This document shows positions 55,317 to 64,000 of a stretch of 64,000 bases of DNA, piece after piece. Origin of the DNA: Bombilactobacillus mellifer (GTDB lineage Bacteria > Bacillota > Bacilli > Lactobacillales > Lactobacillaceae). The stretch lies in assembly GCF_000970795.1 (NCBI RefSeq), contig NZ_KQ034028.1, positions 129,541 through 193,540 of the forward strand, given 5' to 3'. The position numbers and the translations under genes were made by a program. Every line of letters begins with the position of its first letter. Position 1 is the stretch's first letter. Below the pieces are notes generated by a model that was not told where the DNA came from, made no database searches, and was given only the letters and a program-made list of their open reading frames with translations.

Positions 55317-55499
55317 ATGAGTGGAAAGAGTCTGGTCTTTATTTCATTGTTTTTTAGGAAGAGAAAAGAACCAGTTAGGAAGCCGGAATATCTTTTTGGG
55401 ATCAATAGAGGAACAATAAATCCCGGAGGATGCCAAAATGAGGCAAATAATGAAATTAAGTTGGCGCCAGCTCGGGGCGCAGAAAATATTAAGCTATAG
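55317..55499 (+). CDS. possible 60-residue peptide ahead of an ABC system
   Basis: A short frame with AGGTGGTGAAAG before its ATG, giving a basic peptide (MSGKSLVFISLFFRKRK at the start, NPGGCQNE in the middle). It overlaps the start of the permease gene by 62 bases in another frame. I do not recognise it; a secreted or regulatory peptide handled by the neighbouring ABC proteins is possible, as is chance. Confidence 0.3.
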   Translation: MSGKSLVFISLFFRKRKEPVRKPEYLFGINRGTINPGGCQNEANNEIKLAPARGAENIKL

Positions 55500-56160
55500 C
55501 TTATTTTTAGTGGCAACCGCGACCTGTATTACTGCCATTATTCTTAGTGGTTTAGCCAAAGACAAACGCTTGGCGAGTTTATTACCGGCCACAGCAGCGG
55601 CTTTACCGGCAAATATCCAATACGGGTTAGTTTTTTATAATTTTGAAATATTATTTTTGCGCGCCGGCACTTTATTAGTAGAAGGTTTTTTAGCTTACTA
55701 TTTGATTGTTGATGCCTGGAAAAATCACAACTTAATGCACTGGGCAACTTATCCATTGACGCGAACACAGCTTTATTTTGGATTGTTCAGTGCCATTTTA
55801 TTGTTGGCTGGGGTGCCATTAGTGATAATTCACAGCTTAGCTGCGGGAATGCTCGTGAGTTGGTTATTCATCTGGGCGTCCCCTGCACCTCTAGGAATAG
55901 CTGGTCTCAGTTTACAATTGCTGACAGATGGGCTTTTTCTACTAGTGGGATTTCTATCGAGCGTCCTGGCTTTTTGGAAATATCAATTGAGCTACGTGAT
56001 GGTGAGTGCGCTTTTGTTGTGTGTAATTTTATGTAATGCGTCAGTTTATACGCAACGTGTTCATCCGGGGGGATTGTGGAGCGTCTTGAGCATTTTATTG
56101 CTGGTGACGCTCCTGGGAGTGGCTGGGTCGTTGAAACATTTTACAAAACAAGATCTTTAA
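55438..56160 (+). CDS. ABC-2-type permease subunit
   Basis: A 240-residue membrane protein with six helices (first at about residues 19-38, last at 213-230) in the pattern of bacteriocin-immunity or multidrug ABC permeases. CGGAGG lies ahead of the ATG. The ATPase gene follows after about 40 bases, so they form a two-part exporter. The sequence itself has no substrate signature. Confidence 0.75.
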   Translation: MRQIMKLSWRQLGAQKILSYSLFLVATATCITAIILSGLAKDKRLASLLPATAAALPANIQYGLVFYNFEILFLRAGTLLVEGFLAYYLIVDAWKNHNLMHWATYPLTRTQLYFGLFSAILLLAGVPLVIIHSLAAGMLVSWLFIWASPAPLGIAGLSLQLLTDGLFLLVGFLSSVLAFWKYQLSYVMVSALLLCVILCNASVYTQRVHPGGLWSVLSILLLVTLLGVAGSLKHFTKQDL

Positions 56161-56202
56161 CAATCTCCCAGTAAGTGATTGATATCCCAAAGGGGTGCAA
56201 TG

Positions 56203-56916
56203 ATGGATAGTCAGATACTTTTAAGCATTCAAAATTTAACCAAATCTTTTGCAAATCAAGTAGTTTTAAGTCATGTTCAGTTAACTTGTGCGCGAGGTCA
56301 ATTATCTGGCTTGTTAGGTCAAAATGGTGCCGGTAAAACCACCTTATTGAAAAGTATTTTAAGTTTGAATTATCTTGATCAAGGGCAAATTATGTTTGAC
56401 GGTGTGGATATCGCTAATGGCCAACATGAATTTAAACGCTCGCAAATCGGCAGTTTAATTGAATATCCACATTTTCCCAGTCACTATACGGTCCAACAAG
56501 TGTTGCAAGAACAAATAACAATGATGGGTCAAAAAACAACACCCGAGTACATAACAACCATTGGAGATTTATTGGACTTAGATCCCATTTGGAATATTTC
56601 CGTAAAAAAGCTTTCATTAGGGGCCAAACAACGAGTAGGACTTGCGCGCGCGGTTTGTACTTGTCCCCAATTACTATTGTTAGATGAACCCTTGAATGGT
56701 TTGGATCCCCTAGCCGTGCAGCGGGTAATTACACTGTTAAAGTTTTTATTAGCGCACAATACTTGTATTCTTGTTGCCACGCATCTATTCGCAGACTTGC
56801 AAAAGCTAACTAATCATTGGTATTTAGTCAAAAATCAACAGGTCCAACCGATTACGGTGGCCACAATGACCACGGCGAATCTGCAGAAATATTTTGGAAA
56901 TCAATATGAGGATTAA
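56203..56916 (+). CDS. ABC transporter ATPase
   Basis: A 237-residue ATPase. Walker A LGQNGAGKTT, signature LSLGAKQR, Walker B LLLLDEPLNGLDP and the switch His in VATHLF are present. The type matches BcrA/lantibiotic-immunity ATPases. ATG 56203, or the overlapping ATG 56200, lies just after AGGGGTG. It pairs with the permease upstream. Confidence 0.9.
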   Translation: MDSQILLSIQNLTKSFANQVVLSHVQLTCARGQLSGLLGQNGAGKTTLLKSILSLNYLDQGQIMFDGVDIANGQHEFKRSQIGSLIEYPHFPSHYTVQQVLQEQITMMGQKTTPEYITTIGDLLDLDPIWNISVKKLSLGAKQRVGLARAVCTCPQLLLLDEPLNGLDPLAVQRVITLLKFLLAHNTCILVATHLFADLQKLTNHWYLVKNQQVQPITVATMTTANLQKYFGNQYED

Positions 56917-56922
56917 AAACCA

Positions 56923-58593
56923 ATGATAAAAAAGCAGCCCCCTTCTTTAATAAAAGTGAATTACTGGTTCATACTGACACTTATTATTAATTTATTAGCT
57001 CCCTTAACTAATGTTGCTTTTGCGTGGTCACTGAAATATTTAATTGATGATGGAGTACAACAGCGCCTGCACCCCTTATATCGACACTTATTAATATGCT
57101 TGGGCATTGTCATGAGTTTTGTAATTATGCATTATTTAGCACAATATTTGAGTAATATATATGCCGACAAACAGCTTCAAATTTGCCAAGTACAGTTAAT
57201 GCGGAGAATTTTACATTTGGATTATGTCCAATTTAATCATCAAGCGACAACTGACTATCAACAGCTATTATTAAAGGAAACGCAGCAGCTGGGGACAGAT
57301 TACTTCCAAGGTTTTTTTAAAATTACGCGCAATGGGGTGTTAATTATTTACGCGCTGCTGGGAATGTTTTGCAGTGAATTTTGGTTAGCAACCCTTGTTT
57401 TATTAACCACCGCAATTCCGCTAGTGTTGAGCGGGAAGATAGCTCAGCGTAGTGAACCGCAAAAAACTCGTGTCTTAGAACAGGAAAAAATTTATAGTCA
57501 AAAAATCCGGGAGATTTTGAGCGGTTATCTCACAATTAAAACTTACCAAGTCGAAACCCAGTTGTTAAAAATTTATCACCGCTCTTTACAAAAGTATAGC
57601 CGTGAAAATTGCAAACTCAATAATCAAGAAGCCGCCACTGCTACTATTTCAGAATTCTCCGGGTTGCTAGTATTTTTGGTGGCTTTTGGCGGAGGAATGC
57701 TATTTACAGCCCAAGGTTATACCACCGTGGGCAACGTAACGGCCATTGTACAGTTAGTTAATTATGTGGTTTTACCCATTAATGAACTGGGGTTACTTTT
57801 AACCCGTTTTCAAAGTGCACGAACGATTTTCCAACAACCTTTATGGCAACAACTTACTGAGTCTGAAACACCCACGACGGGAGTGAAAGGCACTTTTCAC
57901 CAGGACTTGGAGTTGCAGCAGGTGACATTTACTTATCCCCAGGCGCAGACCCCCACTTTGAAAAATCTCACAGTGCGCTTTATACAGGGGCATAAATATG
58001 CGATTACAGGTCCTTCAGGCAGCGGAAAGACGACTTTAATACAATTATTGTTAAGGTTGCGCCTTCCGGATAAAGGCATAATTCGAGTCGATCAAACGTC
58101 TTTGCAATCGTTAGATTTAACGTGGTGGTATGCCCAGCTGGCGGTGGTCCAACAAAATGTCTTTATTTTTAATACTTCTTTGTTAAATAATGTTACTTTG
58201 GGTCGGCCGTATACCGATGCTCAAGTACATACTGCTTTGTTGCAAGCGGGATTAGGCGATTTTTTACAAAAAATTAACAATGATTTGACGTATCCGTGTG
58301 GTGAAAATGGCCATAATTTATCTGGAGGTCAAAAACAACGGATTTCTTTGGCCCGGGCCTTATTTCAAGCCAAGCCGCTGATTTTATTAGATGAGGCGAC
58401 TTCTGCCTTGGATGCAGTTACTGCTCAAGATGTGGAAACCAAAATCCTGCAAAACCCCGCTGTGACTGTTATCGCTATTACGCATCAAACTTCATTATCA
58501 CCATTGTATGATCAAGTTTTGCAACTGACCGACGGTCATCTAGTCTTACTACGATCTCATAAGGGGACTTCAAACAAGCCAGAGCGAAATTAA
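56923..58593 (+). CDS. ABC exporter with fused membrane and ATPase domains
   Basis: A 556-residue half-transporter. Six helices fill residues 10-300; the ATPase domain has GPSGSGKTT (Walker A), LSGGQKQR (signature), ILLDEATSALD (Walker B) and ITHQTS (switch His). No peptidase C39 domain precedes it, so it does not process GG-leader peptides itself. It starts seven bases after the upstream ATPase gene. Substrate may be a lipid, drug or peptide. Confidence 0.88.
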   Translation: MIKKQPPSLIKVNYWFILTLIINLLAPLTNVAFAWSLKYLIDDGVQQRLHPLYRHLLICLGIVMSFVIMHYLAQYLSNIYADKQLQICQVQLMRRILHLDYVQFNHQATTDYQQLLLKETQQLGTDYFQGFFKITRNGVLIIYALLGMFCSEFWLATLVLLTTAIPLVLSGKIAQRSEPQKTRVLEQEKIYSQKIREILSGYLTIKTYQVETQLLKIYHRSLQKYSRENCKLNNQEAATATISEFSGLLVFLVAFGGGMLFTAQGYTTVGNVTAIVQLVNYVVLPINELGLLLTRFQSARTIFQQPLWQQLTESETPTTGVKGTFHQDLELQQVTFTYPQAQTPTLKNLTVRFIQGHKYAITGPSGSGKTTLIQLLLRLRLPDKGIIRVDQTSLQSLDLTWWYAQLAVVQQNVFIFNTSLLNNVTLGRPYTDAQVHTALLQAGLGDFLQKINNDLTYPCGENGHNLSGGQKQRISLARALFQAKPLILLDEATSALDAVTAQDVETKILQNPAVTVIAITHQTSLSPLYDQVLQLTDGHLVLLRSHKGTSNKPERN

Positions 58594-58600
58594 ATACTAA

Positions 58601-58984
58601 CGGCAAGGACAAGATGGAGTCAATATAGGGGGCGCAGAATTTTTTGAACTGCCCATGATTGACGAACGACAGAAACGAGAATTTTCACAAAAAACGTTGG
58701 CTGATGCACAGACAACAGCGACTGATTAAGCTTTGACCGTTATGTATCATAATATGCGTCAACAAATCTTTCGGGTCGATAACAAGCAAACGGCTATTTA
58801 CAATAAAATCTTGATTGACGGCGGCACTGGTCTAATCAAGGTACCGTTGGATAAGTGGGATAAATGGCACGAGTTAATCACTGATTATTACCGAACTAAT
58901 GATATAACACAAGTTAAACAATGGACCTATGCTAATGCGATTCAAGGATTAGAGGCACGGCTAAATAAAAATCTCAAAAAATAA
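58601..58984 (+). pseudogene. Fic-domain gene remnant
   Basis: One frame runs from 58601 to 58984, broken by TAA at 58727-58729. The second part holds QQIFRVDNKQTAI, a changed form of the Fic motif HxFxxGNxR, followed by ILIDGGTGLIKVP, typical of the next helix of Fic-like proteins. The His of the motif is Gln here. The start of the gene is missing, so it is a non-functional remnant at best. Assignment to Fic is by pattern and not certain. Confidence 0.45.
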
Positions 58985-59613
58985 ACACTTAGAGTGGGAA
59001 TTATTCCAGAAAGAAATAAGTAAAAGAACACAGCAAGATTAAAAAAATATTCTCAGAAAATGAAGTCATATTTCCAGTTATGACCTTAAAGTTAACCACT
59101 CCATACCAAACTGCTAAGCAAATACGCACGGCGATTAATTCAGTTATTAGATAAAACAAATTATCCAGAGAATAAAAAAGTCCAGCTAACTTTGATTACT
59201 CCGCAAAACTTGTCACTCAAAAATGAAATTGTTTTTGAGAGGGATAATATACATAATTGGTTGGTAGTAAACAATACAATTATTAGTTTGTTGTCAATTA
59301 TTTTACGTGATTTTAAAAGAATAGGTTTGTATTAGAAGAAATTTTATGACAAAATATAGTAGTTATCGCAGGTGGTAGTAGTGGTATTGGAAGGGCAATT
59401 ATTCGAAGTTTATTAGTGGATAATGATGATATAAGAATCTTTTCATTGTTCCGACATCACAGCGCACCGTTACCCAAGAAATGTGGACAACAAGGGGATG
59501 TTTTGGATAAGAGCGTTGTCAAGCAAACGATTCAAAATATTATTAAATGAAAAAAGGTTATCAATCAAAAAGAATGATCTGGTAGCCCATGGAAGGATTC
59601 TGGTGACTCAAAA
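58985..59613 (+). pseudogene. decayed genes including a short-chain dehydrogenase fragment
   Basis: At about 59358-59550 one frame reads VVIAGGSSGIGRAIIRSLL, the NAD-binding start of a short-chain dehydrogenase, and then stops after QTIQNIIK; no catalytic Tyr-Lys part follows. Two more short unlinked frames (about 59050-59155 and 59157-59334) look like ends of other proteins I cannot name. No intact gene is present in this stretch. Confidence 0.5.
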
Positions 59614-60573
59614 ATGAGAATAAAAGTGAGGAATGTTTCAAAAAAATTTTCTGGGTCTTATGTTCTACATAATGTAAATCTAACTTTTGACGGAGGTAAG
59701 TTCTACGGCATCATTGGTCCTAATGGTGCCGGCAAATCAACATTAATTAACATAATAATTGGTAATATTTCGGCAGACGGTGGCAATTGTGATTGGACCC
59801 ATGACGATAATAAACTCAGCAAATTAGAAGTAAAAAATGCTCTTGGTGTTGTATTTCAGGAAAATCACTTAGACCCGCTCTTGACAGTTTATGAAAATCT
59901 CATGTCCAGAGGGAAAATGTATGGCATGAGCAAGAAAAATATTAATGATAGGATTAATTTTTTGAACGATTATATTGATATCGAGAGTATTTTAAAACAG
60001 CGATATGCCGTTTTGTCCGGGGGCCAAAAACGTAAGTGTGAGGTCGTGAGATCGCTGTTACATGATCCCAAAGTTTTGATACTGGATGAGCCCACAACGG
60101 GTCTGGATCCGCAAACTCGATCAGGAATGTGGCAAGCCATTTCCAGATTTCATGATGAAAATAAACTTACTGTGATTTTGGTGACACACTATCTGGAAGA
60201 AATGTCCGACTGTGATCAGATTTCCGTAGTTTTAAAAGGCAATGTTCGCTATACGGGGGATGTTGATCAATTTATAAAAGATCACTCTGAAACCCAACTT
60301 TCAATAACATTAAATGATCTGAGTGCTGTTCAAACGGTTTTGAAGCGGCTAGATGGCAAGTATCAGTATAGCAAGGACTTGAAGGACGCACGATTAACTG
60401 TGTCGATTCAAGACCCCTCAGAAATGATTGACCTGTTAACTGAGATTAAAAAGATAGCGCAAGTTAAGGATTTTCAAGTGTATCATGCAACCTTGGAAAG
60501 AGCTTATCTAAACTTGCTGGACGATGAAGGCGTTGCTATCGAAGGAGGAAAGACTAATGCTGGCCTTAATTAA
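59614..60573 (+). CDS. ABC transporter ATPase (DrrA/NatA-like)
   Basis: A 319-residue ATPase. GPNGAGKSTL (Walker A), LSGGQKRK (signature), LILDEPTTGLDP (Walker B) and VTHYLEEM (switch His) are present, with a 90-residue C-terminal domain (about 225-319). The ribosome site before the ATG is weak. It overlaps the permease gene by 17 bases. Its base use appears slightly more AT-rich than that of the genes at 55-58 kb. Confidence 0.9.
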   Translation: MRIKVRNVSKKFSGSYVLHNVNLTFDGGKFYGIIGPNGAGKSTLINIIIGNISADGGNCDWTHDDNKLSKLEVKNALGVVFQENHLDPLLTVYENLMSRGKMYGMSKKNINDRINFLNDYIDIESILKQRYAVLSGGQKRKCEVVRSLLHDPKVLILDEPTTGLDPQTRSGMWQAISRFHDENKLTVILVTHYLEEMSDCDQISVVLKGNVRYTGDVDQFIKDHSETQLSITLNDLSAVQTVLKRLDGKYQYSKDLKDARLTVSIQDPSEMIDLLTEIKKIAQVKDFQVYHATLERAYLNLLDDEGVAIEGGKTNAGLN

Positions 60574-61447
60574 AAGAAATATGAAAGTCTTTGTACGAGA
60601 TCGAATGGCATTCTTTCTTTCGCTTTTGTCGGTGCTCATTTTACTGATTTTATATAAAGTTTTTTTAGGACAAATGCAAATTGATGGTATCAAAGCAGCA
60701 ATGAATGTCAAGAATGCACCCTCAAATGTTGTGACAATGGTAAATTACTGGCTTATTGCAGGTCTGGTAACAATTACTAGTATGTCGGCAACTCTAGGCG
60801 CATATGGAGTGTCTGTGGATGATCGCCAACATCATAGAATTGATGATTTTATGCTCACGCTCCTGAGTCCAATTCAGATTGAAATCAGTTATATGATGGC
60901 TGCTATACTGATTGGCTCTTTCATTACTTTTATGTTGTATGCGATAGCTATTGTGGTGCTTATTGGGGGAACCGGGCTATTAATCGGCTGGGCGACAACT
61001 TTAAAAGTACTGTTGTTAATTATCGTTTCCTCGACCCTGTCATTATTAATTGTCTATCCAATTATGTATTTAATTAGAACTAACTCCCAATTTGCATCAT
61101 TTAGTACCATTATTGGCACGGCAATTGGTTTTTTAACAGGTGTTTATATTTCTATTGGTTCTGTTTCGGCTTCTATTAAGAATATTATTACATGGTTTCC
61201 ATTAACCCCGATAAATTCAGCAATTAAGCAACTCATTATGAAAAATTCTTTAAGTGCGGTATTCAAAAACGCGCCTAATCAGGTTCGAACCAGTTATGAA
61301 ATCGACTATGGAGTCTTATTGCGGTTTCCTAATGGCACCCATTTTACCAATATAACGATTCTGGAGTATATGGGTATTTTAATTGCGGCTTTGATTGTTT
61401 TAGATGTAATTATCACCAAGCTGGTAAAAGTCAATGGTCGAAGATAA
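60557..61447 (+). CDS. ABC-2-type permease
   Basis: A 296-residue membrane protein with six helices and an N-terminal KRNMKVFVRDRMAFFLSLL typical of ABC-2 permeases. ATG 60557 has GGAGG eight bases upstream, inside the ATPase gene. With that ATPase it forms an exporter of drug, peptide or lipid type; substrate not readable. Confidence 0.85.
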   Translation: MLALIKRNMKVFVRDRMAFFLSLLSVLILLILYKVFLGQMQIDGIKAAMNVKNAPSNVVTMVNYWLIAGLVTITSMSATLGAYGVSVDDRQHHRIDDFMLTLLSPIQIEISYMMAAILIGSFITFMLYAIAIVVLIGGTGLLIGWATTLKVLLLIIVSSTLSLLIVYPIMYLIRTNSQFASFSTIIGTAIGFLTGVYISIGSVSASIKNIITWFPLTPINSAIKQLIMKNSLSAVFKNAPNQVRTSYEIDYGVLLRFPNGTHFTNITILEYMGILIAALIVLDVIITKLVKVNGRR

Positions 61448-61801
61448 TCACGAACAGCAATCTGGAGACGTTTATAACCCTGACCGTAAAAGAGGGACAG
61501 CACGCTTAGTTGCTTTGTTTAATAGCAATCAGGCTTATTAAATTTCGAATAATTCTGAAATTACAGTCAGCGATTGGCGCCTCATGTAGCAAGCACAAGA
61601 CTATTGTCAAAGAGGGCGGAGCAATTATTGGTTGTTCAGGTTTTTTTGAGATGTCCTTTGAGGCAAAGTTCAAGTTTTAGCGCACAAATAATTGAAGTCG
61701 TGATGATCCTGATTTGAAAACTGGACTCTGATGAACTGATTATATAGCCGGTATTGCGCAGTTTTTTTGAGTAGTAATAGTTTAAGGCAAGGGAGTGGGG
61801 A
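61448..61801. other. intergenic region before the two-component pair
   Basis: About 350 bases without a gene. I looked for GG-leader peptides and for paired LytTR-type direct repeats and found none that I would defend. Confidence 0.45.
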
Positions 61802-63109
61802 ATGAGATTGGTGTGGATCATTGCAGGTTTGCAATTTTTGCTGGTCCAAATTTTTAATTGGGTCGCCCTTCAAGCTCAATTCCAAGAGGATACGATTAAA
61901 TATTATGGGGGTTATTTAATTGGATTAACCCCGTTGGCTGCTTGGCTGGCCACGATTTCTCCATTAATGAGTGGTTTATTGTTCACGGGTATATTGCTGG
62001 CAATTAATCATTATTATTCACGTTCCTCCACACTGCAGGTGTTCTTTCCGGTTTTGGATTTGATAATCAGCTTGCTCAATGTGCTGATTGGCAATAGTTT
62101 GCTGGCAGTTTGGCCAAGGCCTGCTTGGGGACAACCTGTGGTTTATGTGGGGGCCTTTGTAATTGGTGGTTTGGCGGCTTTAGGACTGCAAAAGTTTGTA
62201 CAGCGTCGTTGGGCGAATGTTGTTTTTCAAAAAAAGCTCGATCATTTTTGGTTATGGAATTACTTCATAATCGTGTTCATTCTTGGACTCTCCACTTTTG
62301 AAACACAATTGGTACGTTATGTTCGACTGCCGCGCACTGGTTTAGACAGTCTCTTTTTATTGACGATCTTGCTGGTGATTTTATTCAGTACGATCTATTT
62401 TTTATATCTAGTACAAAAATTACGACAACAAAATTACGCGATGCAGCTTCACCAATTAGAAAATTATACGGCAGTGTTGGAACAAAATTTTCAGGAAATG
62501 CGCCGCTTTAAACATGATTATATTAATGTTTTAGCTGCTTCCTTAGGTTTTATTAAACAGCAGAACTTGAAGGGGTTAAAAGATTACTATCAAAAAGCCA
62601 TCCAGCTGGTGGAAAACTCATTTACAGATGATGATTTACGGATTAGTGATTTACAAAATATTCAGCCGGGTGCATTGAAGGGCTTTTGGGCTTACCAATT
62701 GCTTTTTTTACATCAAAAAAAGCTCAAATTACATTTTGAATGTTTGCAGCCTATGAATGATTGGGGTGTACCTGTACAAGTGATCATGGCCGCTAGTGCC
62801 ATCCTTCTTCAAACGGCCGCCCAATACGTCCAACAACGAGGCGGCCAGCTGAATATTGGTTTGATGCCAAAGACGCATTATCTTTCTGTAGTCATGCAAT
62901 ATTCTATAGTAGCCAGTGAGGCGCATTCCTCCCGCTTGCATCAATTATTTGATGCGGTTTTAGCTGCTAAATCAGAATACGATCCGCGAGATTTGAAAAC
63001 CTTAATCACCACTTGGCCGCAGCTGGAATTATTGAGTAGTTACGACCACGGCTGGGTGACTGAAGAGTTACTGATTCAAAAAACCGAGGTTAAAGCATGG
63101 ATGTCTTAA
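61802..63109 (+). CDS. GHKL-type sensor kinase with degenerate ATPase domain
   Basis: A 435-residue protein with the plan of peptide-pheromone receptors (AgrC/PlnB-like): six or seven helices in residues 1-210, a coiled coil, then the phospho-His in RRFKHDYINVLAA. The C-terminal ATPase domain is much altered. Where relatives have LLDNAIEA, this reads LLQTAAQY, so the Mg-binding Asn is missing, and no G-rich GLGL loop is found. It may lack kinase activity and act as a sensor-phosphatase or receptor. GGGAGTGGGG lies ahead of the ATG; it overlaps the regulator gene by 13 bases. Confidence 0.75.
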   Translation: MRLVWIIAGLQFLLVQIFNWVALQAQFQEDTIKYYGGYLIGLTPLAAWLATISPLMSGLLFTGILLAINHYYSRSSTLQVFFPVLDLIISLLNVLIGNSLLAVWPRPAWGQPVVYVGAFVIGGLAALGLQKFVQRRWANVVFQKKLDHFWLWNYFIIVFILGLSTFETQLVRYVRLPRTGLDSLFLLTILLVILFSTIYFLYLVQKLRQQNYAMQLHQLENYTAVLEQNFQEMRRFKHDYINVLAASLGFIKQQNLKGLKDYYQKAIQLVENSFTDDDLRISDLQNIQPGALKGFWAYQLLFLHQKKLKLHFECLQPMNDWGVPVQVIMAASAILLQTAAQYVQQRGGQLNIGLMPKTHYLSVVMQYSIVASEAHSSRLHQLFDAVLAAKSEYDPRDLKTLITTWPQLELLSSYDHGWVTEELLIQKTEVKAWMS

Positions 63110-63843
63110 TTTGTGAAGATAATGTGGAACAATTGTATGCTTTAAAGCAGTTAGTGCTTCAAATTGCTGCTGAAAGTCATTTGCCGCTGAACATTTATTT
63201 AGCCACAACAAGAGCGCAATCTTTGCTGACGGTTGTAAAGCAGCAATGTTATCAACCAGGAGCTTTATTTATTTTAGATGTCTTATTAGATCAAAAGCAG
63301 TTGACCGGCTTGCAATTAGCGCAAATATTACGCCAAAAAGATTCATTATCGACAATTGTGTTTTGTACCACGCACTCGGAATTAGCGTATTTGACGTTTC
63401 ATTATCAAGTCGCCGCTTTGGACTATATTCTCAAAGATGAACTGGTAATCAATTCCCAGCGCTTACGTCACTGTATTGAGCAGGCCTATCAGCGCCAAAA
63501 CCCACTTACAACCGCGTCCCAAGCAGCCCCCAAGACGTTGTTGTTGAAAATTGGCGCCAAACTTGTACGGATTCAAGAAGATGATTTGATTTATGCCGAA
63601 ACTTCGGGTAATAAGCATCGTTTAATGATTTATACCACCTATCAACAATTGGAAGTTTATGGCTCCTTAACAAAGTTAGCCCAATTATCGCCCCAGCTAA
63701 TGCGGTGTCATAATTCTTATTTAATTAATAAAACTAAAATTAAAATGTTCGATGGCCGTCAAATGCGGCTTTTATTGGACACCGGTGTTAGTTGCCCCGT
63801 TTCTCGCAAATACCTGCCAGCTATTAAAATGGCCTTGACCTAG
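63097..63843 (+). CDS. LytTR-family response regulator
   Basis: A 248-residue regulator. The receiver domain has the acidic pair ICEDN, phospho-Asp61 in FILDVLLD and the Lys in YILKDE; the LytTR DNA-binding domain runs from about residue 146 (LLLKIGAKLVRIQEDDLIYAE) to the end, with RCHNSYLINK as its signature. All key receiver residues are kept although the partner kinase is degenerate. Likely target is a nearby exporter or peptide gene. Confidence 0.9.
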   Translation: MDVLICEDNVEQLYALKQLVLQIAAESHLPLNIYLATTRAQSLLTVVKQQCYQPGALFILDVLLDQKQLTGLQLAQILRQKDSLSTIVFCTTHSELAYLTFHYQVAALDYILKDELVINSQRLRHCIEQAYQRQNPLTTASQAAPKTLLLKIGAKLVRIQEDDLIYAETSGNKHRLMIYTTYQQLEVYGSLTKLAQLSPQLMRCHNSYLINKTKIKMFDGRQMRLLLDTGVSCPVSRKYLPAIKMALT

Positions 63844-63875
63844 TTGCCAATGCTGCCAGTCGAGGACCAAACAAC

Positions 63876-63909
63876 AAAAAAGAGGTAATTTGCAGTTGAA
63901 AATTACCTC
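63876..63909 (-). terminator. terminator of the minus-strand gene at the right edge
   Basis: GAGGTAATTT and AAATTACCTC pair, and the A-run on the left gives a T-run in the minus-strand transcript. Confidence 0.75.
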
Positions 63910-63915
63910 AAGGAC

Positions 63916-64000
63916 TTATTTTAATTCATCAGTTAAAGAAACTAAATTTTTATTATTTGTCGCTTTATCTTTGGGATCCACCGTTACCAAAAATTTATCA
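63916..64000 (-). CDS. C-terminal end of an unidentified gene (partial)
   Basis: The last 27 codons of a minus-strand gene are visible (DKFLVTVDPKDKATNNKN, then LVSLTDELK and TAA), directly followed by a terminator. Too short to identify. Confidence 0.55.
   Translation of the reverse strand, partial: DKFLVTVDPKDKATNNKNLVSLTDELK

Noticed and set aside
1-64000. CRISPR arrays, rRNA operons, intact insertion sequences or prophage genes
   Set aside because: No regularly spaced repeats, rRNA sequence, transposase or phage structural genes were seen.

Overview
The window looks like a chromosomal segment of a lactic acid bacterium of the Lactobacillaceae. It is AT-rich, densely packed and uses many TTG/GTG starts with strong GGAGG sites. 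It carries T-box leaders, a TPP riboswitch, luxS, a WxL-domain remnant, a YueI-family gene and a Ddl of the Phe (D-Ala-D-Lac) type. What sets it apart is a block of about 18 kb (11.7-30.5 kb) for selenium-dependent reductive proline metabolism, a trait I associate with amino-acid-fermenting clostridia rather than lactobacilli.

Layout. 1-11.5 kb: end of a zinc-type dehydrogenase, an FGGY sugar kinase, a zinc-ribbon protein, an aldo/keto reductase, cardiolipin synthase, two DUF915 hydrolases around an RNase H, a MerR regulator, a secreted DUF1002 protein and ddl. 11.7-14.6 kb: an ornithine-cyclodeaminase-like gene, a stand-alone YedF/DsrE-like gene, and a MetE-like gene read through an in-frame TGA, a strong selenoprotein candidate. 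14.8-21.0 kb: prdA, a small CBO2463-type gene, prdB (in-frame TGA at the known Sec site), prdD, prdE, prdF and a TauE/SafE-like permease. 21.2-28.7 kb: selD, yedF, a DUF3343 gene, selB, a cysteine-desulfurase-like gene, selA, a DUF59 gene and a VIT-family gene. 28.7-30.5 kb: prdC, then tRNA-Sec on the minus strand with encoded CCA.

30.8-49 kb: an APC permease, luxS, a MetQ-like and a MetE/YxjG-like gene behind a Met T-box, a GH32-fold protein whose catalytic motifs are all altered, a phosphatase, a glycosyltransferase, an old-yellow-enzyme homologue, a P-type ATPase, HAD and alpha/beta hydrolases, fba, cytX behind a TPP riboswitch, and asnA behind an Asn T-box. 49.3-55.1 kb: a GlnK/GlnL-like two-component system divergent from ornithine carbamoyltransferase, carbamate kinase and a YfcC-type antiporter. 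55.3-63.9 kb: an accessory region with three ABC systems, a stretch of decayed genes (Fic-like, SDR-like) and a peptide-pheromone-type GHKL/LytTR pair with a degenerate kinase domain.

How it may work together (inference). Citrulline or arginine gives ornithine and ATP through OTC and carbamate kinase. The cyclodeaminase-like enzyme turns ornithine into proline. PrdF makes D-proline, and the selenoenzyme PrdA/PrdB reduces it to 5-aminovalerate with electrons passed through PrdC. SelA, SelB, SelD and tRNA-Sec supply selenocysteine, while YedF, DUF3343 and the desulfurase probably handle selenium. This would give a lactobacillus an electron sink for NADH plus an ATP source. All of this was read by eye; no database search was run.
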